The notes: generated by a model not told the origin, from the letters alone. A DNA stretch of 13,046 nt from Bacillota bacterium (GCA_030526765.1 JAUNCB010000010.1:1-13046); one strand, 5' to 3'. Positions 1 to 7,830 are shown, counted from the first letter of the stretch. Translations and numbers: made by a program.

Positions 1-1734
1 CTTCACATACAGCTTTCTGCCTTCCATCAGCGTAGGCTGTGTGGTCGTCAGGAAGCTGACCTGTTTCTTTTTCAGCTCATTCATAAGGGGTTTTGCCATC
101 GCACCCATATCCATGCCCATTTTCTTTGCTTTATCAATAATCTTGAGCTTATATTCATCCTCTTTCACTGCAATCTTATCCATCATATATGCCGCTGTTT
201 CCAGACCTACTGCACCGCCGCCGAGGATCACACCTTCCCCCTCCAGAAGCTCCAGAACCTTTGCTTCCTCCATCTGCAAAATCTCCTGTGCGGTAAAGTA
301 TTTTTCAGCAGGCACCCCTTCGATTTCCATTTTTTCAGGCTGACTGCCTGTGGCGATCACTGTAAAATATGGCATCTTTTCTGCAATGAATTCTTTTGTG
401 CCTTCTGTTTCTGTCCGAATCGTAACGCCCAGCTCTTCCAGTGTATGCTGCATATAATCAATATATTTCAGCAGATCACCTTTCTTCGGCGGCAGTGCTG
501 CCAGACGAAGCTGTCCGCCCAGTTCCTTTTCCCTGCAGAGAAGCGTTGTTTTAAAGCCTCTTTCCGCCGCCTTTTTTGCTGCCTCCATGCCTGCGGGACC
601 GCCGCCAACGACCACACATTCCTTTCTGGTGGCAATTTTTCTGCGCTGATTTTCAAAGTGCTCTTTACCCGCTTCGGGGTTGAAGGCACAGAAAACCTCT
701 TCTCCCTTCAGCACCGCCGCAATACACTTATTACAGCCCTGACAGGGCAGATAGGGCTTTCCTTCCTTTATTTTATTGGCAAACGCAGGATCAGCCAGAA
801 ACGCTCTTGCCGTACCGCAGAAATCACAGCAGCCTTCTGCCAGAATACGCTCCGCTGTCTCTTCATCCTGAATCCGATTGCAGGCGATCACAGGCACAGA
901 AAGGTATTTCTTCATCACACCTGCAAAGGGTGCATAAGCCCCCTTCGCCACATGATAGGAAATCTGCTCAATGGGAGATTCATGCCATCCCCCGGTCACC
1001 GTTACACCATCCACCAGACCGGCATCCTCTGCTTTTTTACAGAAGCGCACCATATCCGCCAGTTCGTAGCCGCCTTCCACCATCTGTGCAGCGGAAACCT
1101 TCACCAGCATCGGATATGCTCCTACCGTCTTTCTTATTTCCTCCAGCACTTCTATAGGGAATCTCATGCCGTTTTCATTCTGAAAACCATATGCATCCTC
1201 CCTCAGATTTGTAATGGGAGAGAAAAATTCCGAAAGCAGATATCCTGCAGAAGCACTGACCTCAATCAGATCCGCACCGATCTGCTTGCACAAAGCCGCT
1301 GCATCCGCAAAGTCTTTCTTTGTTTTCTGCAGATCCTCCTCTGTCATCTCCTTGGGTTCCGCTCTGAAAATGGGAGAAGTTACCACAGAGGGTGCCAGCA
1401 GTGGTCTGTCTCCATGATTGCGTTCGCTTTCATTTCTGCCGCAGTGGAACAGCTGCACAATGAGCTTGCAGTCATGGGCATGGATACGGTCTGCCAGAAC
1501 CTTCAGGCTGTCCCGATCCACCGTTTCCGCATCATACATCCCCTTTAACGCACCCGCCTGATTGACTGCCAGCAGGCAGGTCACCGCAGCCGCACCGCCC
1601 TTGGCTCTTTCTTCATAATAAGCATAATCCCGTTCTGTCAGGGCATTGCCTTCTGCAAAGCCTGTATGCATCGCCAGCATGATCCAGCGATTTTTCAATT
1701 CCAGTTCTCTGATCTGAAATGGTGTAAAAACCAT
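1..1734 (-). CDS. 2,4-dienoyl-CoA reductase-like NADH:flavin/Fe-S oxidoreductase (C-terminus cut by window edge)
   Basis: Open from an ATG at 1734 to the window edge: 578 codons without a stop. The order of parts matches FadH-type enzymes. An Old Yellow Enzyme-like FMN barrel comes first (about 1-320), with GYL (Tyr165) and GWHE (His251) at the places of the catalytic Tyr and His of E. coli FadH. A 4Fe-4S motif follows (Cys331, 334, 337, 349), then an FAD Rossmann motif VVVGGGPAG (374-382) and an NAD(P)H motif VILGGGAVG (502-510). About 90 residues seem missing compared with FadH. By family, electrons pass from NAD(P)H through FAD, Fe-S and FMN to an unsaturated substrate. Relatives include the bile-acid enzymes BaiCD/BaiH and bilirubin reductase, so the substrate cannot be named. 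The start is set by GGAGGG 7 nt upstream; an ATG at 1741 is out of frame. One oddity: the usual GGSxENR segment of the barrel reads GFQNENG here. The gene is separated from the sugar operon by a terminator. Confidence 0.85.
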   Translation of the reverse strand, partial: MVFTPFQIRELELKNRWIMLAMHTGFAEGNALTERDYAYYEERAKGGAAAVTCLLAVNQAGALKGMYDAETVDRDSLKVLADRIHAHDCKLIVQLFHCGRNESERNHGDRPLLAPSVVTSPIFRAEPKEMTEEDLQKTKKDFADAAALCKQIGADLIEVSASAGYLLSEFFSPITNLREDAYGFQNENGMRFPIEVLEEIRKTVGAYPMLVKVSAAQMVEGGYELADMVRFCKKAEDAGLVDGVTVTGGWHESPIEQISYHVAKGAYAPFAGVMKKYLSVPVIACNRIQDEETAERILAEGCCDFCGTARAFLADPAFANKIKEGKPYLPCQGCNKCIAAVLKGEEVFCAFNPEAGKEHFENQRRKIATRKECVVVGGGPAGMEAAKKAAERGFKTTLLCREKELGGQLRLAALPPKKGDLLKYIDYMQHTLEELGVTIRTETEGTKEFIAEKMPYFTVIATGSQPEKMEIEGVPAEKYFTAQEILQMEEAKVLELLEGEGVILGGGAVGLETAAYMMDKIAVKEDEYKLKIIDKAKKMGMDMGAMAKPLMNELKKKQVSFLTTTQPTLMEGRKLYVK

Positions 1735-1763
1735 TGTTCATCCCTCCATTCTTTTTTCAGCAT

Positions 1764-1793
1764 ATCATATCTGTCTCCTTTTTTCCACAAAAA
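1764..1793 (-). promoter_or_regulatory. Possible promoter of the flavin oxidoreductase gene
   Basis: On the minus strand a TATGAT -10-like hexamer (1769-1764) lies 18 nt after TTTTTG (1793-1788), or 15 nt after TTGTGG (1790-1785). The -10 is good and the -35 is poor. The placement, between the terminator of the upstream operon and the gene's Shine-Dalgarno, fits a separate promoter with a leader of about 20-25 nt. The -35 region would overlap the T tail of the terminator. Confidence 0.3.
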
Positions 1794-1827
1794 GAAGAGC
1801 CCGCAGACTGAAATACAGTCTGCAGGC
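1788..1827 (-). terminator. Intrinsic terminator of the sugar-transport operon
   Basis: Bases 1799-1810 and 1816-1827 form a 12-bp stem (GCCTGCAGACTG against CAGTCTGCGGGC on the minus strand, one mismatch or wobble) with a 5-nt loop. On the minus strand it is followed by TCTTCTTTTTG. It begins 18 nt after the stop codon of the ATPase gene, where the operon should end. Confidence 0.85.
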
Positions 1828-1845
1828 TTCCTTGTTTCCCATTGA

Positions 1846-3027
1846 TCAGAATTCAAGATTCCGTTCTGTTTCCTTATCGAAAATATTTACATTTTTACCG
1901 CGGAAGGTAAAGGATACTGCCGCACCGATGGAGAAATCCAGATTTTCATCCTGAATATCATTCATCTGTACGATCATGATGGAATCCTGACCGCAGGCAT
2001 CCACATGAAGGTGGATGGCAGAGCCCATCATTTCGCTTACATCTACCTTACCATGGATCATCTGTGCTGCATCACCCTTCAGCAGCAGATGCTCAGGACG
2101 TACCCCCAGTGTAACCGCCTGAGGCTGTACACCCTTCTGTTCCAGATTTGCCTGCTTGTCATCAGACAGGAATACCTTTGCACCATCCAGAACAACAGCG
2201 TATTTGCCGCCCTCTTTTACCAGCTCTGCATCATAGAAGTTCATCTGAGGCATACCGATAAAGCCTGCTACGAATTTATTTGCAGGGTGGTCGAATACTT
2301 CCTGTGGTGTACCGATCTGCTGTACAACACCGTCACGCATGATAACGATTCTGTCACCCAGTGTCATCGCTTCTGTCTGGTCATGGGTTACATAGATAAA
2401 TGTGGTATCGATCTTCTGACGCAGCTTGATGATCTCTGCACGCATCTGGTTACGCAGCTTCGCATCCAGATTGGACAGAGGCTCGTCCATCAGGAAAACC
2501 TTGGGATTTCTTACGATCGCACGGCCGATGGCTACACGCTGGCGCTGACCGCCGGACAATGCTTTGGGTTTTCTGTCCAGATACTGGGTAATATCCAGAA
2601 TTTCCGCTGCTTCTCTTACCTTCTGATCGATCTCCTCCTTAGGCAGCTTTCTCATTTTCAGAGAAAATGCCATATTATCATATACTGTCATGTGAGGATA
2701 CAGCGCATAGCTCTGGAAAACCATAGCAATATCTCTGTCTTTGGGAGATACATCATTCACTCTTACGCCATCGATCAGAAGATCCCCTTCGCTGATCTCT
2801 TCCAGACCGGCAACCATACGCAGAGTAGTGGATTTGCCGCAGCCGGAGGGGCCAACCAGAACGATGAATTCCTTATCTGCGATATCCAGATTAAAATCCT
2901 CTACTGCGATCACACCTTTTTCTGTGATCTTCAGATTGGATTTCTTTTCGGGCTCGCCTTTTTTCTTTTTCTGCTTCTGTGCATGAGGATAAATCTTCAT
3001 TATATTTTTCAGCGTTACGCTTGCCAT
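1846..3027 (-). CDS. Sugar ABC transporter ATP-binding protein, MalK/MsmX/UgpC family
   Basis: This 393-residue cytoplasmic ATPase powers a sugar importer. Visible motifs are Walker A GPSGCGKST (59-67), Q-loop Gln105, signature LSGGQ (157-161), Walker B VFLMDEP (177-183) and H-loop His215. A TOBE-type regulatory domain follows (about 250-390), including a conserved EMMGS segment. A run rich in lysine and glutamate (about 15-38) is inserted between the first two beta strands, where E. coli MalK has only a short turn. The start at 3027 is chosen because AAGGAG lies 10 nt upstream and the protein then opens MASVTLKNI as in the family. A longer reading from 3114 would add 29 residues of non-family sequence inside malQ. 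The gene overlaps malQ by 13 nt and is last in the operon. MsmX-like ATPases often serve several transporters, so sharing is possible. Confidence 0.93.
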   Translation of the reverse strand: MASVTLKNIMKIYPHAQKQKKKKGEPEKKSNLKITEKGVIAVEDFNLDIADKEFIVLVGPSGCGKSTTLRMVAGLEEISEGDLLIDGVRVNDVSPKDRDIAMVFQSYALYPHMTVYDNMAFSLKMRKLPKEEIDQKVREAAEILDITQYLDRKPKALSGGQRQRVAIGRAIVRNPKVFLMDEPLSNLDAKLRNQMRAEIIKLRQKIDTTFIYVTHDQTEAMTLGDRIVIMRDGVVQQIGTPQEVFDHPANKFVAGFIGMPQMNFYDAELVKEGGKYAVVLDGAKVFLSDDKQANLEQKGVQPQAVTLGVRPEHLLLKGDAAQMIHGKVDVSEMMGSAIHLHVDACGQDSIMIVQMNDIQDENLDFSIGAAVSFTFRGKNVNIFDKETERNLEF

Positions 3028-4514
3028 TTTTTCCTGCTCCTTCCATAAAGCCGAGTCATATCGGCGATCCTTTCGATCAAATCTTTCGTAATCTGTCCCT
3101 CTTTCAGCCGCCACTGCCAGTTGCCGCCCAGCTTACTGGGTACATTCATCCGAGCCTCTGCACCAAGGGCAAGGAAATCCTGCATCTGGGTCACAAACAG
3201 CTCTGCAACGGAGCCCATGCCGCCACGGATGATGCCCCAGTGGAAGCCCTCTTCCTCATTCAGACCGAGGTATGTTCTTGCCATGGCAATATCCTCGGGG
3301 GCAGCGGCATCCTTCCATGCCATTACCGTTTCATTATCATGGGTACCAACATAGCATACGCAGTGAGGGGTGTAAGTATGCGGCAGATAGTCACTGGGTT
3401 CTCTGGAATCAAAGGCGAATTCCAGCACCTTCATACCGGGGAAGCCGGAATCCTTCAGCAGCTGCTTTACCTCTTCCGTCAGATAGCCCAGATCCTCTGC
3501 AATAAATGCCACCTGCGGGAAATTCTCCTTCAGGACGGAGATCAGCTCCATCCCCGGACCCTTCACCCAATGCCCGTTTCTTGCATGGGTATCGCCATAG
3601 GGCACCGCCCAATAGCTTTCCAGACCACGGAAATGGTCGATGCGGATCACATCATACAGCTTTTCCGCTCCCGCAATGCGTCTTACCCACCAGCCGTAGC
3701 CATCCTGCTTCATGGCATCCCAGTCATAGAGGGGATTGCCCCAAAGCTGTCCGTCCGCCGTAAAGTAATCCGGCGGAACGCCTGCCACCTCATAGGGCAC
3801 ATTTTTTTCATCCAGCTGAAACCAATGGGGCTCTGCCCACACATCGGCAGAATCCATTGCCACATAAATCGGCATATCTCCGATAATACCGATATTCTGC
3901 TCCTTCGCATAGGTACGAAGGGCATCCCACTGTTTGAAAAACAGATACTGGATATAAATGAACAATTCTATCTCATCGGCCAGCTTCTCCCGATATGCTT
4001 CCACTGCCCCTTTTTCCCGCAGGCGGATATCCGCGTCCTCCCACTGGGTCCACGCCTTCATGCCGAAATGGCGTTTCAGTGCCATATAAAGGGCATAATC
4101 GGGAAGCCAGCTTTTATTTTCTTCTGCAAATGCTCTGATCTCTTCCGCTGCCTTTTCCCAGCCACGCTGTTTTGCCTTTTCCAGCAGAACAAAACGACCA
4201 TTATATATTTTTTCATAATCTACTTTTGCAGGATCACTGCCCCAATCAACAGCCTCGATCTCTGCCTTTTCCAGAAGCCCTTCCTCGCAAAGGGTTTCCA
4301 GATCAATAAAATAGGGATTGCCTGCAAAGGTAGAAAAGCTCTGATAGGGAGAATCGCCGTAGCTGGTAGGCCCTACAGGCAGGATCTGCCACCAGCGCTG
4401 CTCTGCCCTTACCAGTTCATCAACAAAGGCATACGCAGCCTTTCCCAGCGTACCGATACCATAAGGGGAAGGCAGTGCGGAAATCGGCAGCAAAATGCCG
4501 GAACTTCTTTCCAT
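3015..4514 (-). CDS. malQ: 4-alpha-glucanotransferase (amylomaltase), GH77
   Basis: This cytoplasmic enzyme moves alpha-1,4-glucan segments between malto-oligosaccharides and releases glucose. At 499 residues it has the usual length of bacterial amylomaltase. The N-terminus MERSSGILLPISALPSPYGIG is typical of the family. Catalytic motifs are in place: nucleophile Asp293 in IRIDHFRG, acid/base Glu340 in IAEDLG, and transition-state Asp393 in GTHDNET. The second ATG (4514) is preferred because AAGGAGGA (4528-4521) ends 6 nt before it, whereas the first ATG (4520) touches the Shine-Dalgarno. The stop codon of the upstream permease (4529-4527) lies inside that Shine-Dalgarno, so translation is probably coupled. 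Its position between the permease and ATPase genes is the best evidence that the transporter carries maltodextrins. Confidence 0.96.
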   Translation of the reverse strand: MERSSGILLPISALPSPYGIGTLGKAAYAFVDELVRAEQRWWQILPVGPTSYGDSPYQSFSTFAGNPYFIDLETLCEEGLLEKAEIEAVDWGSDPAKVDYEKIYNGRFVLLEKAKQRGWEKAAEEIRAFAEENKSWLPDYALYMALKRHFGMKAWTQWEDADIRLREKGAVEAYREKLADEIELFIYIQYLFFKQWDALRTYAKEQNIGIIGDMPIYVAMDSADVWAEPHWFQLDEKNVPYEVAGVPPDYFTADGQLWGNPLYDWDAMKQDGYGWWVRRIAGAEKLYDVIRIDHFRGLESYWAVPYGDTHARNGHWVKGPGMELISVLKENFPQVAFIAEDLGYLTEEVKQLLKDSGFPGMKVLEFAFDSREPSDYLPHTYTPHCVCYVGTHDNETVMAWKDAAAPEDIAMARTYLGLNEEEGFHWGIIRGGMGSVAELFVTQMQDFLALGAEARMNVPSKLGGNWQWRLKEGQITKDLIERIADMTRLYGRSRKKWQA

Positions 4515-4526
4515 AGCCATTCCTCC

Positions 4527-5387
4527 TTACCCTTTGACAGCACCGGCCAGTACGCCCTTGATGATATGCTTCTGTCCTAAGAGATAAATGATAACCACAG
4601 GCAGAACGGTCATAACGATACAAGCCATCATAGGCCCCATTTCAACGCGTCCGTAGCTGCCGCGGAAATACTGGATCAGCATCGGGATGGTTCGATACTG
4701 CTTGATATCCAGAACCAGAGTGGGCAGCAGATAGTCATTCCATACCCACATGGTTTCCAGAACGCCTACAGAGATCATTGTGGGCTTCAGCAGAGGGAAA
4801 ACCACCTTGAAATAAGTCTGCAGGGGGTTACAGCCATCGATCATCGCCGCTTCCTCCAGCTCCAGCGGAATGGATTTTACAAAGCCGGAGAACATGAATA
4901 CCGCCAGCCCCGCACCAAAGCCAAGGTAGATAAAGCAGATGGTCCAGGGTGTGTTGAAGCGCAGCCCGAAAAGATTCAGACTGTCTGCTGTCTGAGACAG
5001 TGTAAACATAACCATCTGGAAGGGAACTACCATGGAAAATGCACAGAGCATATAGATCAGCTTGGAAAGCTTGGAATTTACTCTTGTGATGTACCACGCG
5101 CACATGGAACAGCAAAGCAGGATCAGTGCAACGGAGGATACTGTGATAAACGCACTGTACAGGAAGCTTTCCAGAAAGCCCTGTGCGCCCAGCGCATTGA
5201 TATAGTTATCCAGCCCTGCAAAGGTTTCTCCGTTGGGAGGCTGGAATGTGGTTGCTGTGGTGATCGCTTTTTCCTTTTTAAAGGAATTCAGCACTACCAT
5301 AACGATGGGATACATATAAAGCACACAGATCACGGAAAAGAATATTGTACCAATGGTGCTCCACATGGATTTTTTTGCTGTGTTCAT
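4527..5387 (-). CDS. Sugar ABC transporter permease, MalG type
   Basis: This is a 286-residue inner-membrane subunit with about six hydrophobic segments (roughly 13-35, 76-98, 108-130, 148-168, 203-222, 256-272). The EAA loop that docks on the ATPase is clear: Glu179-Ala180-Ala181, Gly185 and Pro198. The short hydrophilic N-terminus and the VWNDYLLPTLVL segment are typical of MalG/MsmG-like permeases (carbohydrate uptake family 1). The ATG overlaps the stop codon of the preceding permease by one base (TAATG), and AAGGAGG lies about 10 nt upstream within that gene. The two permeases should be made in equal amounts and form a heterodimer. Maltodextrin as substrate is inferred from the neighbouring malQ, not from this sequence. 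Confidence 0.93.
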   Translation of the reverse strand: MNTAKKSMWSTIGTIFFSVICVLYMYPIVMVVLNSFKKEKAITTATTFQPPNGETFAGLDNYINALGAQGFLESFLYSAFITVSSVALILLCCSMCAWYITRVNSKLSKLIYMLCAFSMVVPFQMVMFTLSQTADSLNLFGLRFNTPWTICFIYLGFGAGLAVFMFSGFVKSIPLELEEAAMIDGCNPLQTYFKVVFPLLKPTMISVGVLETMWVWNDYLLPTLVLDIKQYRTIPMLIQYFRGSYGRVEMGPMMACIVMTVLPVVIIYLLGQKHIIKGVLAGAVKG

Positions 5388-6238
5388 TACTGCTGCACCT
5401 CCTTAGATCGTGTTGCACGAAGCTGTGTCAAACCAATGATGATAACCAGAATAAAGAATACAACAGCTTTCGCCTGACCGATACCCTTCCATGCAGCACC
5501 GGCACGGGCATAGAATGTATAATAAATATTCAGAGCCATCATTTCTGTCGAATGGGCAGGATCCCCCGCTGTCAGCGACAGGTTCTGGTCAAAGAGCTTG
5601 AATGCATTTGTGATGGTAAGGAAGAGGCAGATGGTGATAGAGGGCATAACCATAGGCAGCTTTACCTTCCACAGAGTCTGCCAGCTTGTTGCACCGTCAA
5701 TGGATGCAGCCTCCATCAGATCGGGAGGTACATTCTGCAGACCTGCCACATAAATGATCATCATATAACCGATCTGCTGCCAGCTGAGCAGGATAATCAG
5801 ACCCCAGTAGCCTGCCTGTGTATTCAGCGCCAGCAGAGGCTCGCCCATCTTCATCAGCAGTGCATTAAACAGAGTCTGCCAGATATAACCCAGCACGATA
5901 CCGCCGATCAGGTTTGGCATAAAAAATACGGTTCTGAAAATATTTGTCCCCTTCAGCTCCTTTGTCAGTGCCAGTGCGATGGCAAAGGCTGTCACATTGA
6001 TGATCAGCGTTGCCACGATCACAAAAGCAACCGTAAACCAGAAGGAATCGAGGAAAGAAGTATCTGTCAGTGCCTTGGTATAGTTGCTGATCCCTATAAA
6101 TTTCGCATTATCTACCGTTGTAAACTGGCAGAAGGAAAGATACAGACCATGGATGAAGGGCCAGATAAACCCTACACAGAAGGCAGCCAGTGTTGGTGCC
6201 ACAAAAATCGGAAACCACTTCTTTAAGGCCTTTTCCAC
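5387..6238 (-). CDS. Sugar ABC transporter permease, MalF/MsmF type
   Basis: This is a 283-residue inner-membrane subunit with about six hydrophobic segments (roughly 9-36, 65-92, 104-125, 144-167, 199-219, 256-273). The EAA loop is Glu176-Ala177-Ala178, Gly182 and Pro195. The FDQNLSLTAGDPAHST segment resembles the periplasmic loop of MsmF/RafF-like permeases. It is short, with no large insertion like that of E. coli MalF. The start is GTG at 6238: an in-frame TGA three codons upstream rules out anything longer, and the nearby ATG at 6248 is out of frame. The Shine-Dalgarno is imperfect (GAGATGA, 6 nt before GTG). A weak start, together with the hairpins upstream, suggests the permeases are made at a lower level than the binding protein. 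Confidence 0.92.
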   Translation of the reverse strand: MEKALKKWFPIFVAPTLAAFCVGFIWPFIHGLYLSFCQFTTVDNAKFIGISNYTKALTDTSFLDSFWFTVAFVIVATLIINVTAFAIALALTKELKGTNIFRTVFFMPNLIGGIVLGYIWQTLFNALLMKMGEPLLALNTQAGYWGLIILLSWQQIGYMMIIYVAGLQNVPPDLMEAASIDGATSWQTLWKVKLPMVMPSITICLFLTITNAFKLFDQNLSLTAGDPAHSTEMMALNIYYTFYARAGAAWKGIGQAKAVVFFILVIIIGLTQLRATRSKEVQQ

Positions 6239-6313
6239 TATATTTCATCTCGCTTTCTTTAAAATTTCCTGTTTCTTGTTCAAAAATGTCCGGGCAGAAA
6301 AAATATCTTGCAC

Positions 6314-6351
6314 AGATGCCGTACCTGCCTTACTATGCAGTATCGGCATCT
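6314..6351 (-). repeat. Second stem-loop between the binding-protein and permease genes
   Basis: Bases 6314-6321 (AGATGCCG) pair perfectly with 6344-6351 (CGGCATCT), and the stem may extend inward through small bulges (TAC and TGC pairs). On the minus strand it lies 20 nt beyond the stem of the attenuator and is followed, after a gap of 8-10 nt, by a run of six T. It could be a backup terminator, or a stem that blocks RNA decay or marks a processing site. The sequence does not decide between these. Confidence 0.5.
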
Positions 6352-6366
6352 TTCCTCATACAGATA

Positions 6367-6399
6367 CGAAAAATGGGAGAGCATCTCTGCTCCCCCATT
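6367..6399 (-). terminator. Internal terminator (attenuator) after the binding-protein gene
   Basis: Bases 6372-6383 and 6388-6399 form a 12-bp stem with one G-U pair. On the minus strand the loop is GAGA, a GNRA-type tetraloop, and the stem is followed by TTTTTCG. It lies 36 nt after the stop codon of the binding protein and inside the operon. It is expected to end many transcripts there and let some read through into the permease genes. Confidence 0.85.
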
Positions 6400-6435
6400 C
6401 AAATTATCGAATCTGAATTCGTTTCAGCCGCCGTA

Positions 6436-7758
6436 TCAGCCGTTAGCCAGCTGATATTCTGTTGCCCAGCCATCAACAAATGCGGAAACAACTGCTGCCC
6501 AGTTTTCATCTGTCTGATCTGCAGCATAAGCTGTCAGTGCAGAACCAACGCCGTTTTTCCATTCTTCGGAAGGCATTGTTGTAAAGTTCCAGGATACAGG
6601 CAGTTTGCCTGCTGCTGTGTTTGCAGCATCCTGTTTTACAAATACGTTAGCGGATTCTTTTGCAGCCTGGAAAGGAATAACAAAGCCCATGCCGTTTTCG
6701 CCGGAAGGCATTGCACCTTCGCCGCCGCACATTGCTGTTGTACCAACTTCACTTGTTACACACCAGTTCATGAAATCCAGTGTAGCCTGAATGTCAGCTT
6801 CAGATGCTGTGCTGTTTACACACCAGTAGTTTTCTGTACCTGTGCACAGACCCTGATTTGCTTCATCGCCAGCGCCGAAGTAAATGGGAATCATAGCCAG
6901 ATCTTCATCTGTGAAGGAATCATCGCCAACCAGGTTTGCGTATTCCCAGGAACCATTCTGGAAGAATACAGCTTCGCCTGCCAGGAATTCATTTCTGGAG
7001 TCATCGCCTGTTTTTGCAGACAGTTCAGCGGGGCTGCATGTGCTGTTGTTGATGTACAGATCCCACATTGCACGGTAGTTGTCCAGGTAGCTGCCTTTGA
7101 TTGCATCTGTGGAGGAGATACCGTCTGCCTGATATTCAAAGTAGATGGGCAGGTTTGCCAGATGTGTTTTGAATCTCCAGTCGGAGGAGCCATCCATACC
7201 TGCGGAGGAGAATGCTGCGAAGCCCAGTTCAGCCTGACGTGCTGTAATGTCTTCTGCAACAGCCTTCAGATCAGCAAAGGAAGCAATATCCTCTACTGCA
7301 TAGCCAGCCTTTGCCAGCAGTGCTTTGTTTGCGATGATGCCGTAGGATTCGATTACATAACCGATACCTGCAACAGCGCCGTCTTCTGTTTTCAGTGCGA
7401 ATGCATCGCTTGTCAGCTGACCCAGTACATCTGTACCTGTCAGGTCATAGCAGTAATCTGCCCAGTTTTTCAGACCAACAGGACCGTTTACCTGGAACAG
7501 TGTAGGAGCAGCGGATTTACCCATTTCTGCCATCAGTGTTGTTTCATAGTCACCGGAAGCTGCTGTTACAACAGTTACAGGTACACCTGTTTCCTCTGTA
7601 TAAACCGCTGCCAGTTCCTGCCACTGTGCATCCTGTTCCGGTTTGAAGTTCAGGTAGTACACAGAAGCTGTGTCTTCGCTGGATGTGTCAGAGCCGCCGC
7701 ATGCAGCCAGACCTGCACACATTACCATAGACATCATCAGTGCAATAAATCTTTTCAT
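6436..7758 (-). CDS. Extracellular sugar-binding lipoprotein of the ABC importer
   Basis: This is a 440-residue solute-binding protein of the bacterial extracellular family 1 type. It starts with a lipoprotein signal: MKR, a hydrophobic core, then the lipobox LAAC with Cys20 as the lipid-bearing residue. An acidic, serine-rich linker follows. The mature part has many Trp and Tyr residues (for example near WRFKTHL, FQNGSWEYAN and ENYWCVN), which suits sugar stacking. The start at 7758 is chosen because GGGAG ends 7 nt upstream and MKR begins a normal signal peptide; the ATG at 7776 would add six residues upstream of it. The gene sits between the regulator and the permeases and is followed by an attenuator, as is common for binding proteins needed in excess. 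The sugar is inferred from malQ to be a malto-oligosaccharide; the sequence itself does not show it. Confidence 0.92.
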   Translation of the reverse strand: MKRFIALMMSMVMCAGLAACGGSDTSSEDTASVYYLNFKPEQDAQWQELAAVYTEETGVPVTVVTAASGDYETTLMAEMGKSAAPTLFQVNGPVGLKNWADYCYDLTGTDVLGQLTSDAFALKTEDGAVAGIGYVIESYGIIANKALLAKAGYAVEDIASFADLKAVAEDITARQAELGFAAFSSAGMDGSSDWRFKTHLANLPIYFEYQADGISSTDAIKGSYLDNYRAMWDLYINNSTCSPAELSAKTGDDSRNEFLAGEAVFFQNGSWEYANLVGDDSFTDEDLAMIPIYFGAGDEANQGLCTGTENYWCVNSTASEADIQATLDFMNWCVTSEVGTTAMCGGEGAMPSGENGMGFVIPFQAAKESANVFVKQDAANTAAGKLPVSWNFTTMPSEEWKNGVGSALTAYAADQTDENWAAVVSAFVDGWATEYQLANG

Positions 7759-7802
7759 GTTACATCTCCCTTTCATTTTTTTATTTTTATTTTTCTTTTA
7801 TA

Positions 7803-7829
7803 TTTTATACCCGTTTTTCGGGTACAAAA
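7803..7829 (-). repeat. Stem-loop between regulator and binding-protein genes
   Basis: Bases 7819-7829 pair with 7803-7813: six pairs in TACCCG/CGGGTA, one G-U and four T-A, around a loop of five A on the minus strand. Neither strand has a T run after the stem, so it is not an ordinary terminator. It starts 1-2 nt after the regulator's stop codon and precedes an A-rich stretch (about 7766-7801) leading to the Shine-Dalgarno of the binding protein. It may stabilise or delimit the mRNA for the binding protein, or be a protein-binding palindrome. Confidence 0.5.
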
Positions 7830-7830
7830 A

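Noticed and set aside
445..1548. Long plus-strand open frame of 367 codons
   Set aside because: It is antisense to the flavin oxidoreductase, has no protein-family features and no ribosome binding site; it arises from the codon use of the real gene.
1756..1767. Three-codon leader (ATG ATA TGC TGA) after AAGGAG before the flavin oxidoreductase
   Set aside because: Too short and probably chance; it would also overlap the candidate -10 box, so it would not be transcribed from that promoter.
3028..3114. Upstream extension of the ATPase gene to a start at 3114
   Set aside because: The added 29 residues do not match the family, and a good Shine-Dalgarno precedes the 3027 start.
2979..4580. Plus-strand open frame of 533 codons across malQ
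   Set aside because: Antisense shadow of malQ, which has complete GH77 catalytic motifs; no domain is recognisable in the plus-strand reading.
6240..6290. Possible separate promoter before the first permease (TTGAAC followed by TAAAGA)
   Set aside because: The -10 match is poor and the spacing short; read-through of the attenuator explains expression more simply.
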